Shown here piece by piece: positions 8,271-17,760 of a stretch of 64,000 bases of DNA. Numbering within the stretch: position 1 is the first letter of the stretch; each line of letters begins with the position of its first letter. Position numbers and translations under genes: made by a program. This stretch comes from UBA12202 sp002691725. Lineage in GTDB: Bacteria > Pseudomonadota > Alphaproteobacteria > Puniceispirillales > UBA1172. Below the pieces are notes generated by a model, which worked only from the letters and a program-made list of their open reading frames with translations, was not told where the DNA came from and did no database searches. The DNA lies in contig CBFIAU010000007.1 of NCBI GenBank assembly GCA_965660675.1, positions 75,948 through 139,947 of the forward strand, read 5' to 3'.

Positions 8271-9757
8271 TCTGGTCAGCGACAGATATAATTGCCGCTG
8301 TCAATGGCTGCACCGCAGGTGGAGCTGACTGGTCAGTCAACGGTATCAGCATTGATAGCCGCAATGTTAATGCTGGTGATCTTTTCATTGCCATTAAAGG
8401 CGCGCGCCATGATGGCCATGATCATATCAGCCAAGCCACTGAAAGCGGTGCTGTCGCGGTGCTGGTATCCCGCCCTATTGAGGCCGATATTCCATCCATT
8501 ATGGTCGATGATACGTTAGCGGCGTTAAACCAGCTAGCGCTCGCGTCACGCCAGCGTCACCATGGCACACGCATTGCCATTACCGGCAGTGTTGGCAAAA
8601 CCGGAACCCGAATGTTAGTCGCCAAGGCACTAGCGGCTTATGGCAAAACTCATTTTTCCGAAGGCAATTTGAATAATCATATTGGCGCGCCATTAAGTCT
8701 GGCAAGAATGCCCCAAGATGCGGCTTTTGCTGTTTTTGAATGTGGCATGAACCGCGCTGGTGAATTATCGCCGCTCAGTCGATATATTGCGCCTGATATT
8801 GCCGTTATCACAAAAATATCTGACAGCCATATGGCGCATTTTACCAGCCTTAATGATATCGCTATGGCGAAGGCGGAAATCTTTGACGGGCTGACAGCTG
8901 GCAATAGCGCAGGCATAGCCTTGATCAACTCCAGCGATCACTTCACCCCTTCGCTGGCAGATAAAGCCTATCAAGCCGGGGCTAAGCAGGTGCTTTCTTT
9001 TGGCCTGTCTGATCTGGCAGAGTTTCAAATCATCAGCGTTCAGCGCCATTCAGAAGGGCTAAATATCACCGTTGATATTCGCGGCCAGATGACAACATTT
9101 TCACTTGGCATGATAGCAAGCCATTGGGCGCAAGCAGGCGTCATCGCACTTGGAATTGTTGATGCCCTTGGCTTGCCGCTTGAGCCTGCGATAACCGCCT
9201 TGGCATCAGCCCGCGATCTGCCCGGACGCGGCGAACGCAGCAAACTGATCTGGCGGCAGCATGACAGCTCTATCAGCTTAACCCTGATAGATGATAGCTA
9301 TAATGCCAGCCCGCTATCCATGATATCTGCGCTTGAAAGCCTTGCTGAAAGTGTTGCTGAATACGGTGATGAAAATGCTGCCCCAGATGCTACGCCAGAC
9401 GCTAACCCAGACGCTAATCGGGGTCGCCGTGTCGCTATTCTGGGTGACATGCTGGAATTAGGCGAAAGCGCAGTAGAAAGGCATCAGGCATTGGCCCCAA
9501 TCATAGAGGCATCCGGCATATCCATATTGATCACCGTTGGTGCGCTGATGGAACACCTAAATGCGGCCATAACAAGTCCGACTATAACAGCGATCCATGC
9601 GCAAAATGCCGATGCAGCGATGGCTCTGCTGCCGTCACTTCTTGAACATAATGACGTTATCCTTGTCAAAGGATCAAACGGTATTCGCCTGTCCAAATTA
9701 ATTGATGCGTTGAAGTCGTCATCTTCCAAAACTAATGGAGATAGCCATGCTGCCTGA
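8267..9757 (+). CDS. murF: UDP-MurNAc-tripeptide:D-Ala-D-Ala ligase MurF
   Basis: A 496-aa Mur ligase that adds D-Ala-D-Ala to finish the pentapeptide. The ATP loop reads GSVGKTG (107-113), followed by FSEGNLNNHIG and the Mur-ligase C-terminal domain. Between the central and C-terminal domains, at about residues 368-387, is a low-complexity insert with PDAT/PDAN/PDAN repeats encoded by three 12-bp units; it sits in a surface linker and is probably tolerated. It overlaps murE by 4 nt and mraY by 11 nt. Confidence 0.95.
   Translation: MIWSATDIIAAVNGCTAGGADWSVNGISIDSRNVNAGDLFIAIKGARHDGHDHISQATESGAVAVLVSRPIEADIPSIMVDDTLAALNQLALASRQRHHGTRIAITGSVGKTGTRMLVAKALAAYGKTHFSEGNLNNHIGAPLSLARMPQDAAFAVFECGMNRAGELSPLSRYIAPDIAVITKISDSHMAHFTSLNDIAMAKAEIFDGLTAGNSAGIALINSSDHFTPSLADKAYQAGAKQVLSFGLSDLAEFQIISVQRHSEGLNITVDIRGQMTTFSLGMIASHWAQAGVIALGIVDALGLPLEPAITALASARDLPGRGERSKLIWRQHDSSISLTLIDDSYNASPLSMISALESLAESVAEYGDENAAPDATPDANPDANRGRRVAILGDMLELGESAVERHQALAPIIEASGISILITVGALMEHLNAAITSPTITAIHAQNADAAMALLPSLLEHNDVILVKGSNGIRLSKLIDALKSSSSKTNGDSHAA
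9383..9418 (+). repeat. three 12-bp tandem units inside murF
   Basis: CCAGATGCTACG, CCAGACGCTAAC and CCAGACGCTAAT lie head to tail. They encode P-D-A-[TN] three times in the linker before the C-terminal domain, keeping the frame. Confidence 0.8.
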
Positions 9758-10835
9758 TCTGCTGGTTCCCCTTGCTGATGAGTTTCAGCTATTCAATATT
9801 TTCCGTTATATCACATTCCGAACTGGTGGCGCGGTCATGACCGCGCTCATTATCTCATTTTTGTTTGGCAATCAGATGATCCGTTGGCTGAAATCGGTTC
9901 AAGGCGAAGGCCAGCCTATTCGTGATGATGGCCCTGAAAGCCATATTATCACCAAAAAAGGCACTCCGACAATGGGCGGATTGCTGATCCTTGTGGCCTT
10001 TGGCATTTCATCCTTGCTGTGGATTCCAATGGCTAGCGTCTATTTATGGCCTGTCCTGTTTGTCGCTATTGGATATGGAATTATTGGATTTTCGGATGAT
10101 TACCTGAAAATTAAACGCCGTGATTCCAAAGGCATTCCCGGGCGTGTCAAATTAATCGGACAAGTCGGGATTGCGTTTATCGCCACCCTCTATCTGGTTG
10201 AAGTCACGCCTGATAATTTGCGCTATACGCTAGCCATTCCATCATTCAAAGATGTCTTACTGCCGCTCGGCATGCTCTATGTGCCTTTTGCAATTTTTGT
10301 CATGGTAGCGGCATCTAATGCGGTCAATCTGACCGATGGCTTGGATGGTCTGGCGATCGGGCCTGTTATTATCTGTGCGCTGTCATTTGCCTTGATTTCC
10401 TATTTGGTCGGCAATGCTGTGTATTCAGATTATCTGCAACTGCATTATGTTCCCGGAACAGGTGAGCTGACGGTAATGTGTGGCGCTTTAATCGGCGCAG
10501 GTCTAGGCTTCTTATGGTATAATGCACCGCCTGCCAGCGTCTTTATGGGCGACACTGGCTCACTGTCTTTGGGCGGCTGTCTGGGGGCTATGTCGGTCGC
10601 AACAAGGCATGAACTTGTGCTGGCTATCATTGGCGGGCTGTTTGTTCTCGAAACCGTTTCCGTGATTGTTCAGGTCATCTCATTCAAGCTGACTGGCAAA
10701 CGTGTTTTTGCGATGGCGCCTCTGCATCATCATTTTGAGAAAAAAGGCTGGGCAGAGCCAACTATCGTTATCCGCTTCTGGATTATTTCAGTCATTCTCG
10801 CGCTGATCGGCCTTGCAACACTGAAACTGAGGTAG
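9747..10835 (+). CDS. mraY: phospho-MurNAc-pentapeptide transferase MraY
   Basis: A 362-aa polytopic membrane enzyme that transfers phospho-MurNAc-pentapeptide to undecaprenyl phosphate to make lipid I. Visible signatures are GKPTMGG-like KKGTPTMGG, FSDDYLKI with the Asp-Asp pair, NLTDGLDGL and the MAPLHHHFEKKGW motif; about ten hydrophobic segments. ATG 9747 was chosen over the in-frame ATG at 9735 because GGAG (9737 on) then becomes its ribosome-binding site. It overlaps murF by 11 nt. Confidence 0.95.
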   Translation: MLPDLLVPLADEFQLFNIFRYITFRTGGAVMTALIISFLFGNQMIRWLKSVQGEGQPIRDDGPESHIITKKGTPTMGGLLILVAFGISSLLWIPMASVYLWPVLFVAIGYGIIGFSDDYLKIKRRDSKGIPGRVKLIGQVGIAFIATLYLVEVTPDNLRYTLAIPSFKDVLLPLGMLYVPFAIFVMVAASNAVNLTDGLDGLAIGPVIICALSFALISYLVGNAVYSDYLQLHYVPGTGELTVMCGALIGAGLGFLWYNAPPASVFMGDTGSLSLGGCLGAMSVATRHELVLAIIGGLFVLETVSVIVQVISFKLTGKRVFAMAPLHHHFEKKGWAEPTIVIRFWIISVILALIGLATLKLR

Positions 10836-10838
10836 AGC

Positions 10839-12185
10839 ATGATCATTCCGCACCATATGTCAGGCAAAACCGTTGCAATTCTTGGACTAGGACGTTCAGG
10901 CATGAGCGCGTGTTCAGCTTTGCAAGCAGCTGGTGCGATATGCTTTATTCATGATGATCAGATCATCCCTGATAATATTCCATCAGCCGCAACCGCCGCC
11001 CCGCCTGAGCAATGGCCATGGCAAGACCTGGATGCATTGGTGATCAGCCCCGGCATACCTAGCCTTTATCCAACTCCGCATCCAGCGGCGGCACAAGCAC
11101 GGGCTAATGATATCCCCATTATTAGCGATATAGAGCTGTTCATGCAGTCCAATGTTGCGGCACGCGTTATTGGCATTACAGGAACTAATGGCAAATCGAC
11201 AACAACGGCGCTGACTACGCATATCATTAATCAATGCGGGATACCGGCCTGTGCAGGCGGCAATATTGGCATGCCTGTCATGGCTTTGGATGATCCGGGG
11301 GCAGATGGTGTCATTGTGCTGGAGCTATCGTCATATCAGCTTGAGATCACGCCGTCGCTTCGGCTTGATGCCGCCGCCATTCTCAATATCACGCCTGACC
11401 ATTTGGACAGGCATGGCGGCTGGGCAGGTTATAAAGCCGCTAAAGCCGCTATCGCAGATGCTGTGGATACTCCGAAATCACTGATACTTGGCGATGATGA
11501 CAGCTGTCATGAGATTGCCGAAAAGCTCCCTCAATTTGCGGTGATGATTGACCCTGATATGGTATCAGCGCGACTGCCGAATATGGATTTACCGCCATCA
11601 TTATTGGGGTGCCATAATCTGATGAATATCGCCGCTGCGATGTTAATCTGTGATGCGCTTAGACTCCATATCCACGCATGGGATACGGCGCTGACCAGCT
11701 TTCACGGTCTGGCGCATCGGATGGAATGGCTAGGCGAAACTAATGGCGTGCAGTTCATTAATGATAGTAAGGCCACTAATGGTATGGCGGCGGCTAAGGC
11801 ATTGGCCAGTTATCCTGTGATTTACTGGATTGTTGGCGGCCAGATGAAAGATGATGGTCTGGGTGAAGCCATGCAAGCCCTTGACCATGTGCGTTATGCC
11901 TTTGTTATTGGTGATCAGGCTGAGGCTTGCGCGACTATGCTGACGCCACATGTTGCTGTTGATAGATGTCACACCATTGAAAACGCCACTCGGTCTGCCT
12001 TTGCGATTGCTCAAAAGGATCAGTTGGTGAGAGAAGAAGGCACAGATAGCGCCACGATATTGCTATCTCCTGCGGCGGCTAGTTTTGATCAGTTCAAAAA
12101 TTTTGAGCATAGAGGCGATGTCTTCCGCGATGTCGTCAACAGCATTCTCAGCGAAGCCAGGTCTGAGGAGCTAGCGCATGTTTAA
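10839..12185 (+). CDS. murD: UDP-MurNAc-L-Ala:D-Glu ligase MurD
   Basis: A 448-aa cytoplasmic Mur ligase adding D-glutamate, the second stem residue. It shows an N-terminal Rossmann-like GLGRSG motif, the ATP loop GTNGKS (115-120), NITPDHLDRHG and the C-terminal FINDSKATN and SPAAASFDQF motifs. The ATG at 10839 follows GAGGTAGAG. This junction, with a 3-bp gap after mraY, is the only one in the run up to ftsA that does not overlap. Confidence 0.95.
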   Translation: MIIPHHMSGKTVAILGLGRSGMSACSALQAAGAICFIHDDQIIPDNIPSAATAAPPEQWPWQDLDALVISPGIPSLYPTPHPAAAQARANDIPIISDIELFMQSNVAARVIGITGTNGKSTTTALTTHIINQCGIPACAGGNIGMPVMALDDPGADGVIVLELSSYQLEITPSLRLDAAAILNITPDHLDRHGGWAGYKAAKAAIADAVDTPKSLILGDDDSCHEIAEKLPQFAVMIDPDMVSARLPNMDLPPSLLGCHNLMNIAAAMLICDALRLHIHAWDTALTSFHGLAHRMEWLGETNGVQFINDSKATNGMAAAKALASYPVIYWIVGGQMKDDGLGEAMQALDHVRYAFVIGDQAEACATMLTPHVAVDRCHTIENATRSAFAIAQKDQLVREEGTDSATILLSPAAASFDQFKNFEHRGDVFRDVVNSILSEARSEELAHV

Positions 12186-13383
12186 TCGCACCGACCGAAG
12201 CTTTATTAGTATCTGGTGGTGGACGATCGACCGCACGATGTTAACGCTTGCCCTGCTGTTATCAATTGCTGGATTATTCATGGTCATGGCGGCAAGCCCA
12301 ACCGTGGCGATAAAAATTGGCTATAATGAATGGCATTTTGTCATCCGTCACGCCATCTTCATGGTGCTTTGTCTTATCCTCATGATCGGCGCCGCCATGC
12401 TAAATGAGGGCATGGTCAGAGTCGTCGGCATCTTCGGGGTGCTGATAGCCATAGCCATGATCAGCTTAACCCTGGCCATTGGCGCGGAAACAAAAGGGGC
12501 AACCCGTTGGATTTCGCTGGGGGCATTTAAGATACAGCCATCTGAGTTTGCTAAACCATGCTTTGCCATTACCTGCGCGTGGCTATTAAGTATGTGGCGC
12601 GAGGAACGCCATTTTCCAGGTTGGATATTTTCTGTCGGATTGCTGGGTTTAATTGTCTTGTTGCTGGTCTTACAGCCCGATATTGGCATGACCATTCTAT
12701 TTGTCATGACATGGGCATTACTGATATTTCTGGCTGGCATGCCTATTGGTCAAGTTATTGGACTGGCCGCACTTGCCCCAATCGCCGGGTATCTGGCTTA
12801 TGTTCTGATGCCGCATGTCACCATTCGCGTGAACAAGTTCCTCAATGGAACTAACGATCAGGCGGATATTGCTATGGAAAGTTTCGCCCATGGGGGATTG
12901 TTTGGAGTTGGCGCTTCAGAAGGCGTGATTAAAAAGCATCTGCCTGATGCCCATGCTGATTTTATTTTTGCCGTCACTGCTGAGGAATATGGCATCTTAT
13001 TCTGCATTGCTTTGATTATCTGCTATATCTTTGTTGTGCAGCGTGGCTTTGCTCATGCCCAAACATCCCACAGTCTGTTTAGAACTTTGGCGATTGCCGG
13101 ACTAACGCTCCAATTTGGCTTGCAGGCGGCCATTCATATGGCGTCCTCGGTTCAGCTGATCCCAACAAAAGGCATGACATTACCATTTATCAGTTATGGC
13201 GGCTCATCCCTGATGACGTCTGGGCTGACCATAGGCTTGCTTATTGCGTTGACCCGACATCGCCAATATAGCATGGCCTCATCTAAAGCTGATGCCGCGA
13301 AAACCAATCCCAATGATAATAAAAGTCCCAATGCTGGCAAAGGCCCCAATGCTAATAAGGGTAGGGGAGAGGTCTATGGCTAA
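12178..13383 (+). CDS. ftsW: septal peptidoglycan glycosyltransferase FtsW
   Basis: A 401-aa SEDS-family membrane protein with about ten hydrophobic segments. It polymerises lipid II at the septum together with FtsI. Family motifs visible are GATRWI, QPSEFAKP, QPDIG and the C-terminal GMTLPFISYGGSS. The cytoplasmic tail after the last helix ends in a repeat-built segment (PNDNKS, PNAGKG, PNANKG) encoded by three 18-bp units. It overlaps murD and murG by 8 nt each. Confidence 0.95.
   Translation: MFNRTDRSFISIWWWTIDRTMLTLALLLSIAGLFMVMAASPTVAIKIGYNEWHFVIRHAIFMVLCLILMIGAAMLNEGMVRVVGIFGVLIAIAMISLTLAIGAETKGATRWISLGAFKIQPSEFAKPCFAITCAWLLSMWREERHFPGWIFSVGLLGLIVLLLVLQPDIGMTILFVMTWALLIFLAGMPIGQVIGLAALAPIAGYLAYVLMPHVTIRVNKFLNGTNDQADIAMESFAHGGLFGVGASEGVIKKHLPDAHADFIFAVTAEEYGILFCIALIICYIFVVQRGFAHAQTSHSLFRTLAIAGLTLQFGLQAAIHMASSVQLIPTKGMTLPFISYGGSSLMTSGLTIGLLIALTRHRQYSMASSKADAAKTNPNDNKSPNAGKGPNANKGRGEVYG
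13309..13362 (+). repeat. three 18-bp tandem units in the ftsW tail
   Basis: Three 18-bp units, each beginning CCCAATG (13309, 13327, 13345), encode six-residue repeats P-N-x-x-K-[SG] at the extreme C-terminus of FtsW. They also form the leader immediately before the murG ribosome-binding site and its ATG at 13376. Confidence 0.85.
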
Positions 13384-14479
13384 ACCTGTTATCATGTTAG
13401 CGGCTGGCGGCACAGGGGGGCATATCTTCCCTGCCTTATCGGTTGGCGAATATCTCATCAATCATGGCTGGATACCTGTATTTGTCACCGATAAACGTGG
13501 CCGCCATATGATCCCAAAAGAATATAAAACGATAACTATTTCAGCCGCCTCACCTTTTGCCCTGCGTCTGCATTTGCGGCTATGGCGGCTCTTAAAGTTA
13601 GGACTAGGATTATTTTCATCAGCTTGCACAATTCTCTGGCGCCGACCAAAAGCCGTGATTGGATTTGGCGGCTATCCAGCTGTGCCGCCTGTTATTGCCG
13701 CCTATGGACTTGGCCTGCCGGTGATGCTGCATGAACAGAACGCCTCCATGGGGCGGGCAAATCGCTTTCTTGCCAGGCGCGTTCGGCTCTTGGCCGCATC
13801 ATGGCCAGATACGAAAGGCATCAATCAAGATAACAACACGCCTGTTATCATCACAGGAACGCCTGTCCGTGCCGCCTTTCATCAGATTGGTGAAAATGGC
13901 TATACCCCGCCGCAGGATAATGCGCCTGTGCGTATCTTAATTGCTGGCGGAAGTCTTGGCGCAAAAGTGTTTGGTGAGACTGTTCCGGAAGCGATTAGCC
14001 GCCTGCCTGCTGATATCAAAGCCCGGCTAAAGCTGGTGCATCAGGTCAGGTCTGAGCAAATGGAAGAAGTCAAAGCCCAATATGAAGCAAGCGGCATTGA
14101 TGCCGATATCACACCATTTATTCACGACATGGATGCAGAGATTAAACAAGCGCATTTGGTGATTTGCCGTGCTGGAGCATCATCAGTGGCAGAACTGGCG
14201 GCGGCTGGTCGGCCGGCGCTTCTTGTGCCATTTCCGCATGCTATGGATGATCACCAAACCGCAAATGCCAAAGTCGTCCATGATATTGGCGGCGGCTGGT
14301 TGACCCCTGAGGTTGAAATGAGCGCAGGTTCACTGGCGGGTAAAATTGCTGCTCTTATCGCTGATCCAGCACGGCTAACGATTGCCGCCACTAATATTAT
14401 GCAACTGGCAAAACCTGATGCGGCAAAAGACTTGGCAGAACATATCATAAAGCTCACCAAAAAGGGGGACGCATCATGA
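13376..14479 (+). CDS. murG: lipid II synthase MurG
   Basis: A 367-aa GT-B glycosyltransferase that adds GlcNAc to lipid I at the inner face of the membrane. The N-terminal glycine loop GGTGGH is at 11-16, and HEQNASMGRANR and the C-terminal CRAGASSVAELAAAGRP nucleotide-sugar site are clear. The reading frame is open 84 nt further upstream through the ftsW repeats, but ATG 13376 has GGGGAGAGG before it and gives the family N-terminus. Confidence 0.95.
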   Translation: MAKPVIMLAAGGTGGHIFPALSVGEYLINHGWIPVFVTDKRGRHMIPKEYKTITISAASPFALRLHLRLWRLLKLGLGLFSSACTILWRRPKAVIGFGGYPAVPPVIAAYGLGLPVMLHEQNASMGRANRFLARRVRLLAASWPDTKGINQDNNTPVIITGTPVRAAFHQIGENGYTPPQDNAPVRILIAGGSLGAKVFGETVPEAISRLPADIKARLKLVHQVRSEQMEEVKAQYEASGIDADITPFIHDMDAEIKQAHLVICRAGASSVAELAAAGRPALLVPFPHAMDDHQTANAKVVHDIGGGWLTPEVEMSAGSLAGKIAALIADPARLTIAATNIMQLAKPDAAKDLAEHIIKLTKKGDAS

Positions 14480-15900
14480 GCCAGCTCCCCCTTAGCATTG
14501 GACGTATTCATTTTACAGGTATCGGCGGCATTGGCATGAGCGGCATAGCCGAGATTCTGCATGATATGGGATATCAGGTTAGCGGCAGTGATATGTCTAG
14601 TAATGCCAATGTGAAACGCCTGATCAGCAAGGGCATTCCCATCACCATAGGTCAGCATGAAGATAATGTGACAGGAGCCGCGATTATTGTCGTGTCAACA
14701 GCGATCAAGCCAGACAATCCTGAAATGGTGGCCGCGAGAAAGTCTTTTCTGCCTATTGTTCATCGCGCCGAAATGCTGGGTGAGCTGATGCGGCTGAAAT
14801 GGTCGGTTGCCATTGCCGGAACACACGGCAAAACCACCACAACATCACTGGTCGCCTCATTGCTGGATATGGGCGGCATTGACCCAACCGTCATTAATGG
14901 CGGCATCATCACTGGCTGGGGAAGCAACGCCAAGCTCGGCAATAGCGAATGGATGGTCGTTGAGGCTGATGAAAGTGACGGCTCATTCTCAAGGCTCAAT
15001 CCGACGGTTGCCGTTGTTACCAATATTGATCCTGAGCATTTAGATCATCATGGCAGTTTTGATAATCTCAAACAGGCGTTTAGAGATTTCATTTCCTCAA
15101 TCCCGTTTTATGGATTTGCCAGCCTTTGTATTGATCACCCTATTGTCCAGCGCATGATTGCCGATATTCCTGAACGGCGGATAATCTCATACGGATTTTC
15201 AGCGAGTGCTGATGTTCGCGGCGTTAATCTGCGTTCTGAAAATGGCACAATGATCTTTGATACCGTTATCAGCAACCGCCTTAGCAATGATGGCACCATC
15301 GAGGGCTTCCGATTACCCATGCTAGGTGATCATAATGTTCTCAACACCCTTGCCGCTATCAGCGTTTGTCTGGAAATGGGGATTGATACCGATAAGGTGA
15401 TCAATGCCGTTAGCCAATTCAAAGGCGTTGGGCGGCGTTTCGATCATAAGGGCTGTGTCTCTGACATAACGATTATTGATGATTATGGCCACCATCCTGT
15501 TGAGATTACGGCGGCATTATCGGCGGCACGGATGCTCAGGCCGAGCAATCAAATCATCGCTGTGTTTCAGCCGCATCGCTATACCCGTATGCGTGATTTA
15601 TTTGATGATTTCTGCGCCTGTTTCAATGACGCTGATCATGTCATCATTAGCGATATCTACGCCGCTGGCGAAGACCCCATAGACGGCTATGAACGTGATG
15701 ATTTTGTCAATAGTCTGCGCGCTCATGGCCATCCATCAGTTGAGGCGCTTGACCATCCTGATGCGCTGGCCAAACAGGTGATGACAAAGGCCAGGCAAGG
15801 TGATGTTATCATGTGTCTGGGGGCTGGCACGATTACCAACTGGGCGGCGGCTTTACCCAATCAGATTGCTGCGATTACTGGTGATGAGGTGCAATCATGA
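14476..15900 (+). CDS. murC: UDP-MurNAc:L-Ala ligase MurC
   Basis: A 474-aa Mur ligase that attaches the first stem amino acid, L-Ala. It has the N-terminal HFTGIGGIGMSGIAE dinucleotide-like loop, the ATP loop GTHGKT at 115-120, EADESDGSF and DDYGHHPVE. A GGGGGA ribosome-binding site precedes the ATG. It overlaps murG and murB by 4 nt each. Confidence 0.96.
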   Translation: MSQLPLSIGRIHFTGIGGIGMSGIAEILHDMGYQVSGSDMSSNANVKRLISKGIPITIGQHEDNVTGAAIIVVSTAIKPDNPEMVAARKSFLPIVHRAEMLGELMRLKWSVAIAGTHGKTTTTSLVASLLDMGGIDPTVINGGIITGWGSNAKLGNSEWMVVEADESDGSFSRLNPTVAVVTNIDPEHLDHHGSFDNLKQAFRDFISSIPFYGFASLCIDHPIVQRMIADIPERRIISYGFSASADVRGVNLRSENGTMIFDTVISNRLSNDGTIEGFRLPMLGDHNVLNTLAAISVCLEMGIDTDKVINAVSQFKGVGRRFDHKGCVSDITIIDDYGHHPVEITAALSAARMLRPSNQIIAVFQPHRYTRMRDLFDDFCACFNDADHVIISDIYAAGEDPIDGYERDDFVNSLRAHGHPSVEALDHPDALAKQVMTKARQGDVIMCLGAGTITNWAAALPNQIAAITGDEVQS

Positions 15901-16853
15901 CAGCGCTAATCACCAGATTGCCAGATATTCGCGGCCAATATCAAGAAGCCGCCATGCTGTCTGATCACACATGGTTTGGGGTTGGCGGCCCGGCAGAGGT
16001 ATTATTCACCCCTGCAGATGCTGAAGATTTGATCCATTTTTGCAAGAATACCAGTCCAGATATTCCGCTTTATACAATCGGGGCTGGGTCTAATCTATTG
16101 ATTCGTGACGGTGGCATGGCAGGCGTTGTTATATCCACCAAAGCCATTAAGCATCAGCATATCGAAGGCACTAGCGTCACCGTTGGCAGTGGCTGGACAG
16201 ATGCTGAGGCGGCGCGACTGGCGGCTAGACATGGCATTGCCGGGCTTGAGTTCCTGATTGGTATCCCCGGCACTATTGGCGGCGGCTTGCGGATGAATGC
16301 GGGGGCATTCGGGAAAGAGTTTTGTGACGTTGTGGAGGTTGCAACAGCGATTGATCGGCAAGGCAATATCCATCATCTGACCCCGCAAGATATGGGTATG
16401 CGTTACCGCCATACGGATACCCCACAGGACTGGATTTTCACCGAAGCCAAATTGCGAGGTGAGACTGGCGATGCCGATGCTATTCGCGCCAGGATGAAAG
16501 CCATTATTACCACCCGTTCGGATAGCCAACCGCAAGGCGTCCGTACTGGTGGCAGTACCTTTGCTAATCCTGATGGTCATAAATCCTGGCAGTTAATTGA
16601 TCAGGCAGGATGCCGAGGGCTAAGTCATGGCGGCGCGCTTGTGTCAGACAAGCACTGTAATTTTCTGATCAATGCCGATAAGGCGTCAGCCAGCGATATT
16701 GAAACTTTAGGCGAGATGGTCAAAGCCCGCGTCAAAGATCAAAGCGGTATTGATTTGCGGTGGGAAATACGCCGCATTGGTCAGCCTGCGCCTGCGCCTG
16801 AAAAATCAAAGCCTGATCAGGCCGGTCAAACTGATAGAGGTCAGCATGGATGA
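15897..16853 (+). CDS. murB: UDP-enolpyruvyl-GlcNAc reductase MurB
   Basis: A 318-aa FAD/NADPH enzyme making UDP-MurNAc. The FAD-binding segment GAGSNLLIRDGG and the motif IGIPGTIGGGLRMNAGAFG are clear, as is GGSTFANPDG with the active-site serine region. The C-terminus beyond the family end is a short Pro/Ala and Gln-rich tail. It overlaps ddl by 8 nt. Confidence 0.95.
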   Translation: MTALITRLPDIRGQYQEAAMLSDHTWFGVGGPAEVLFTPADAEDLIHFCKNTSPDIPLYTIGAGSNLLIRDGGMAGVVISTKAIKHQHIEGTSVTVGSGWTDAEAARLAARHGIAGLEFLIGIPGTIGGGLRMNAGAFGKEFCDVVEVATAIDRQGNIHHLTPQDMGMRYRHTDTPQDWIFTEAKLRGETGDADAIRARMKAIITTRSDSQPQGVRTGGSTFANPDGHKSWQLIDQAGCRGLSHGGALVSDKHCNFLINADKASASDIETLGEMVKARVKDQSGIDLRWEIRRIGQPAPAPEKSKPDQAGQTDRGQHG

Positions 16854-17760
16854 TATGCGCGGCCTAACCTTATTTCTGATGGGCGGCTGGACAGATGAAG
16901 CCGCGGTATCACGCAACACAGCAAAAGCATGTTATGCCGCCGCAATTGAAGCTGGCTGGACAGCAGAATTGCTTGAAGTCGATCATGATATTGCCAGTCA
17001 GTTGCATGTCTTTAAACCGGCGCGTGTGTTCAATGCCTTGCATGGTCAACTTGGCGAAGATGGCAATATGCAGGGCATGCTCAATATCATGGGTATTCCC
17101 TACACCCATAGTGGCGTGCTGGCATCCGCCGTTGCCATGGATAAACCAATGACTAAAACCGCGCTTGCCAATACTGAGATTGTTTTTGCCAATGATATCG
17201 CTATCCAGATACGTGATGGCGTGATTACCCCACATGACAGCGCCGCGCCGCAAGCCATGGTCATTAAGCCCAGAAATACAGGCAGTAGCGTAGGGGTTCA
17301 TATCTGGCATGAAGGTGATGCCTATCCGCAAGAAAATATGTGGCCAGAAGGCACACAGCTAATGGCAGAGCGATTTATTCCTGGCCGTGAATTGACCGTA
17401 TCGGTTCTTCATGGTGAGCCGCTAACGGTTACCGAAATTGTTCAGGATAATCGATTTTATGATTATGAAGCGAAATATGCTGATGGCGGGTCAACGCATA
17501 TCCTGCCTGCCCAGATTGATCGTGATGTCTTTAACACGGCGATGGAATGGGCGACCATTGCCCATGAACGGCTAGGGTGCCGTGGCGTCTCACGCTCTGA
17601 TTTTCGCCTGAATGATGACGCTGGTGAGCTGGTCATGCTGGAGCTGAATACACAGCCAGGCATGACCAAAACCTCACTCGTCCCTGAACAAGCAGAATAT
17701 AACGGCATCAGCATGACGGCACTGGTGTCATCACTATTGGAGGCAGCGCAATGCGACTAG
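16846..17760 (+). CDS. ddl: D-alanine--D-alanine ligase
   Basis: A 304-aa ATP-grasp ligase that makes the D-Ala-D-Ala used by MurF. It carries FNALHGQLGEDGNMQG, the central-loop VIKPRNTGSSVGV, the FIPGRELTVSVL segment and the metal-binding LELNTQPGMT. The frame is open 96 nt upstream inside murB; ATG 16846 has GAGG before it and matches the expected N-terminus. It overlaps ftsQ by 10 nt. Confidence 0.95.
   Translation: MDDMRGLTLFLMGGWTDEAAVSRNTAKACYAAAIEAGWTAELLEVDHDIASQLHVFKPARVFNALHGQLGEDGNMQGMLNIMGIPYTHSGVLASAVAMDKPMTKTALANTEIVFANDIAIQIRDGVITPHDSAAPQAMVIKPRNTGSSVGVHIWHEGDAYPQENMWPEGTQLMAERFIPGRELTVSVLHGEPLTVTEIVQDNRFYDYEAKYADGGSTHILPAQIDRDVFNTAMEWATIAHERLGCRGVSRSDFRLNDDAGELVMLELNTQPGMTKTSLVPEQAEYNGISMTALVSSLLEAAQCD

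Noticed and set aside
16095..16580. 161-codon open frame on the minus strand inside murB; similar frames at 19993-20463 (-, ftsZ), 51463-51933 (+, tolA) and 3532-3855 (-, mraZ)
   Set aside because: They lie fully antisense to well-supported genes, have no ribosome-binding site or recognisable domain, and their compositions (for example Arg/Trp-rich opposite the Pro-rich tolA) are shadows of the coding strand.
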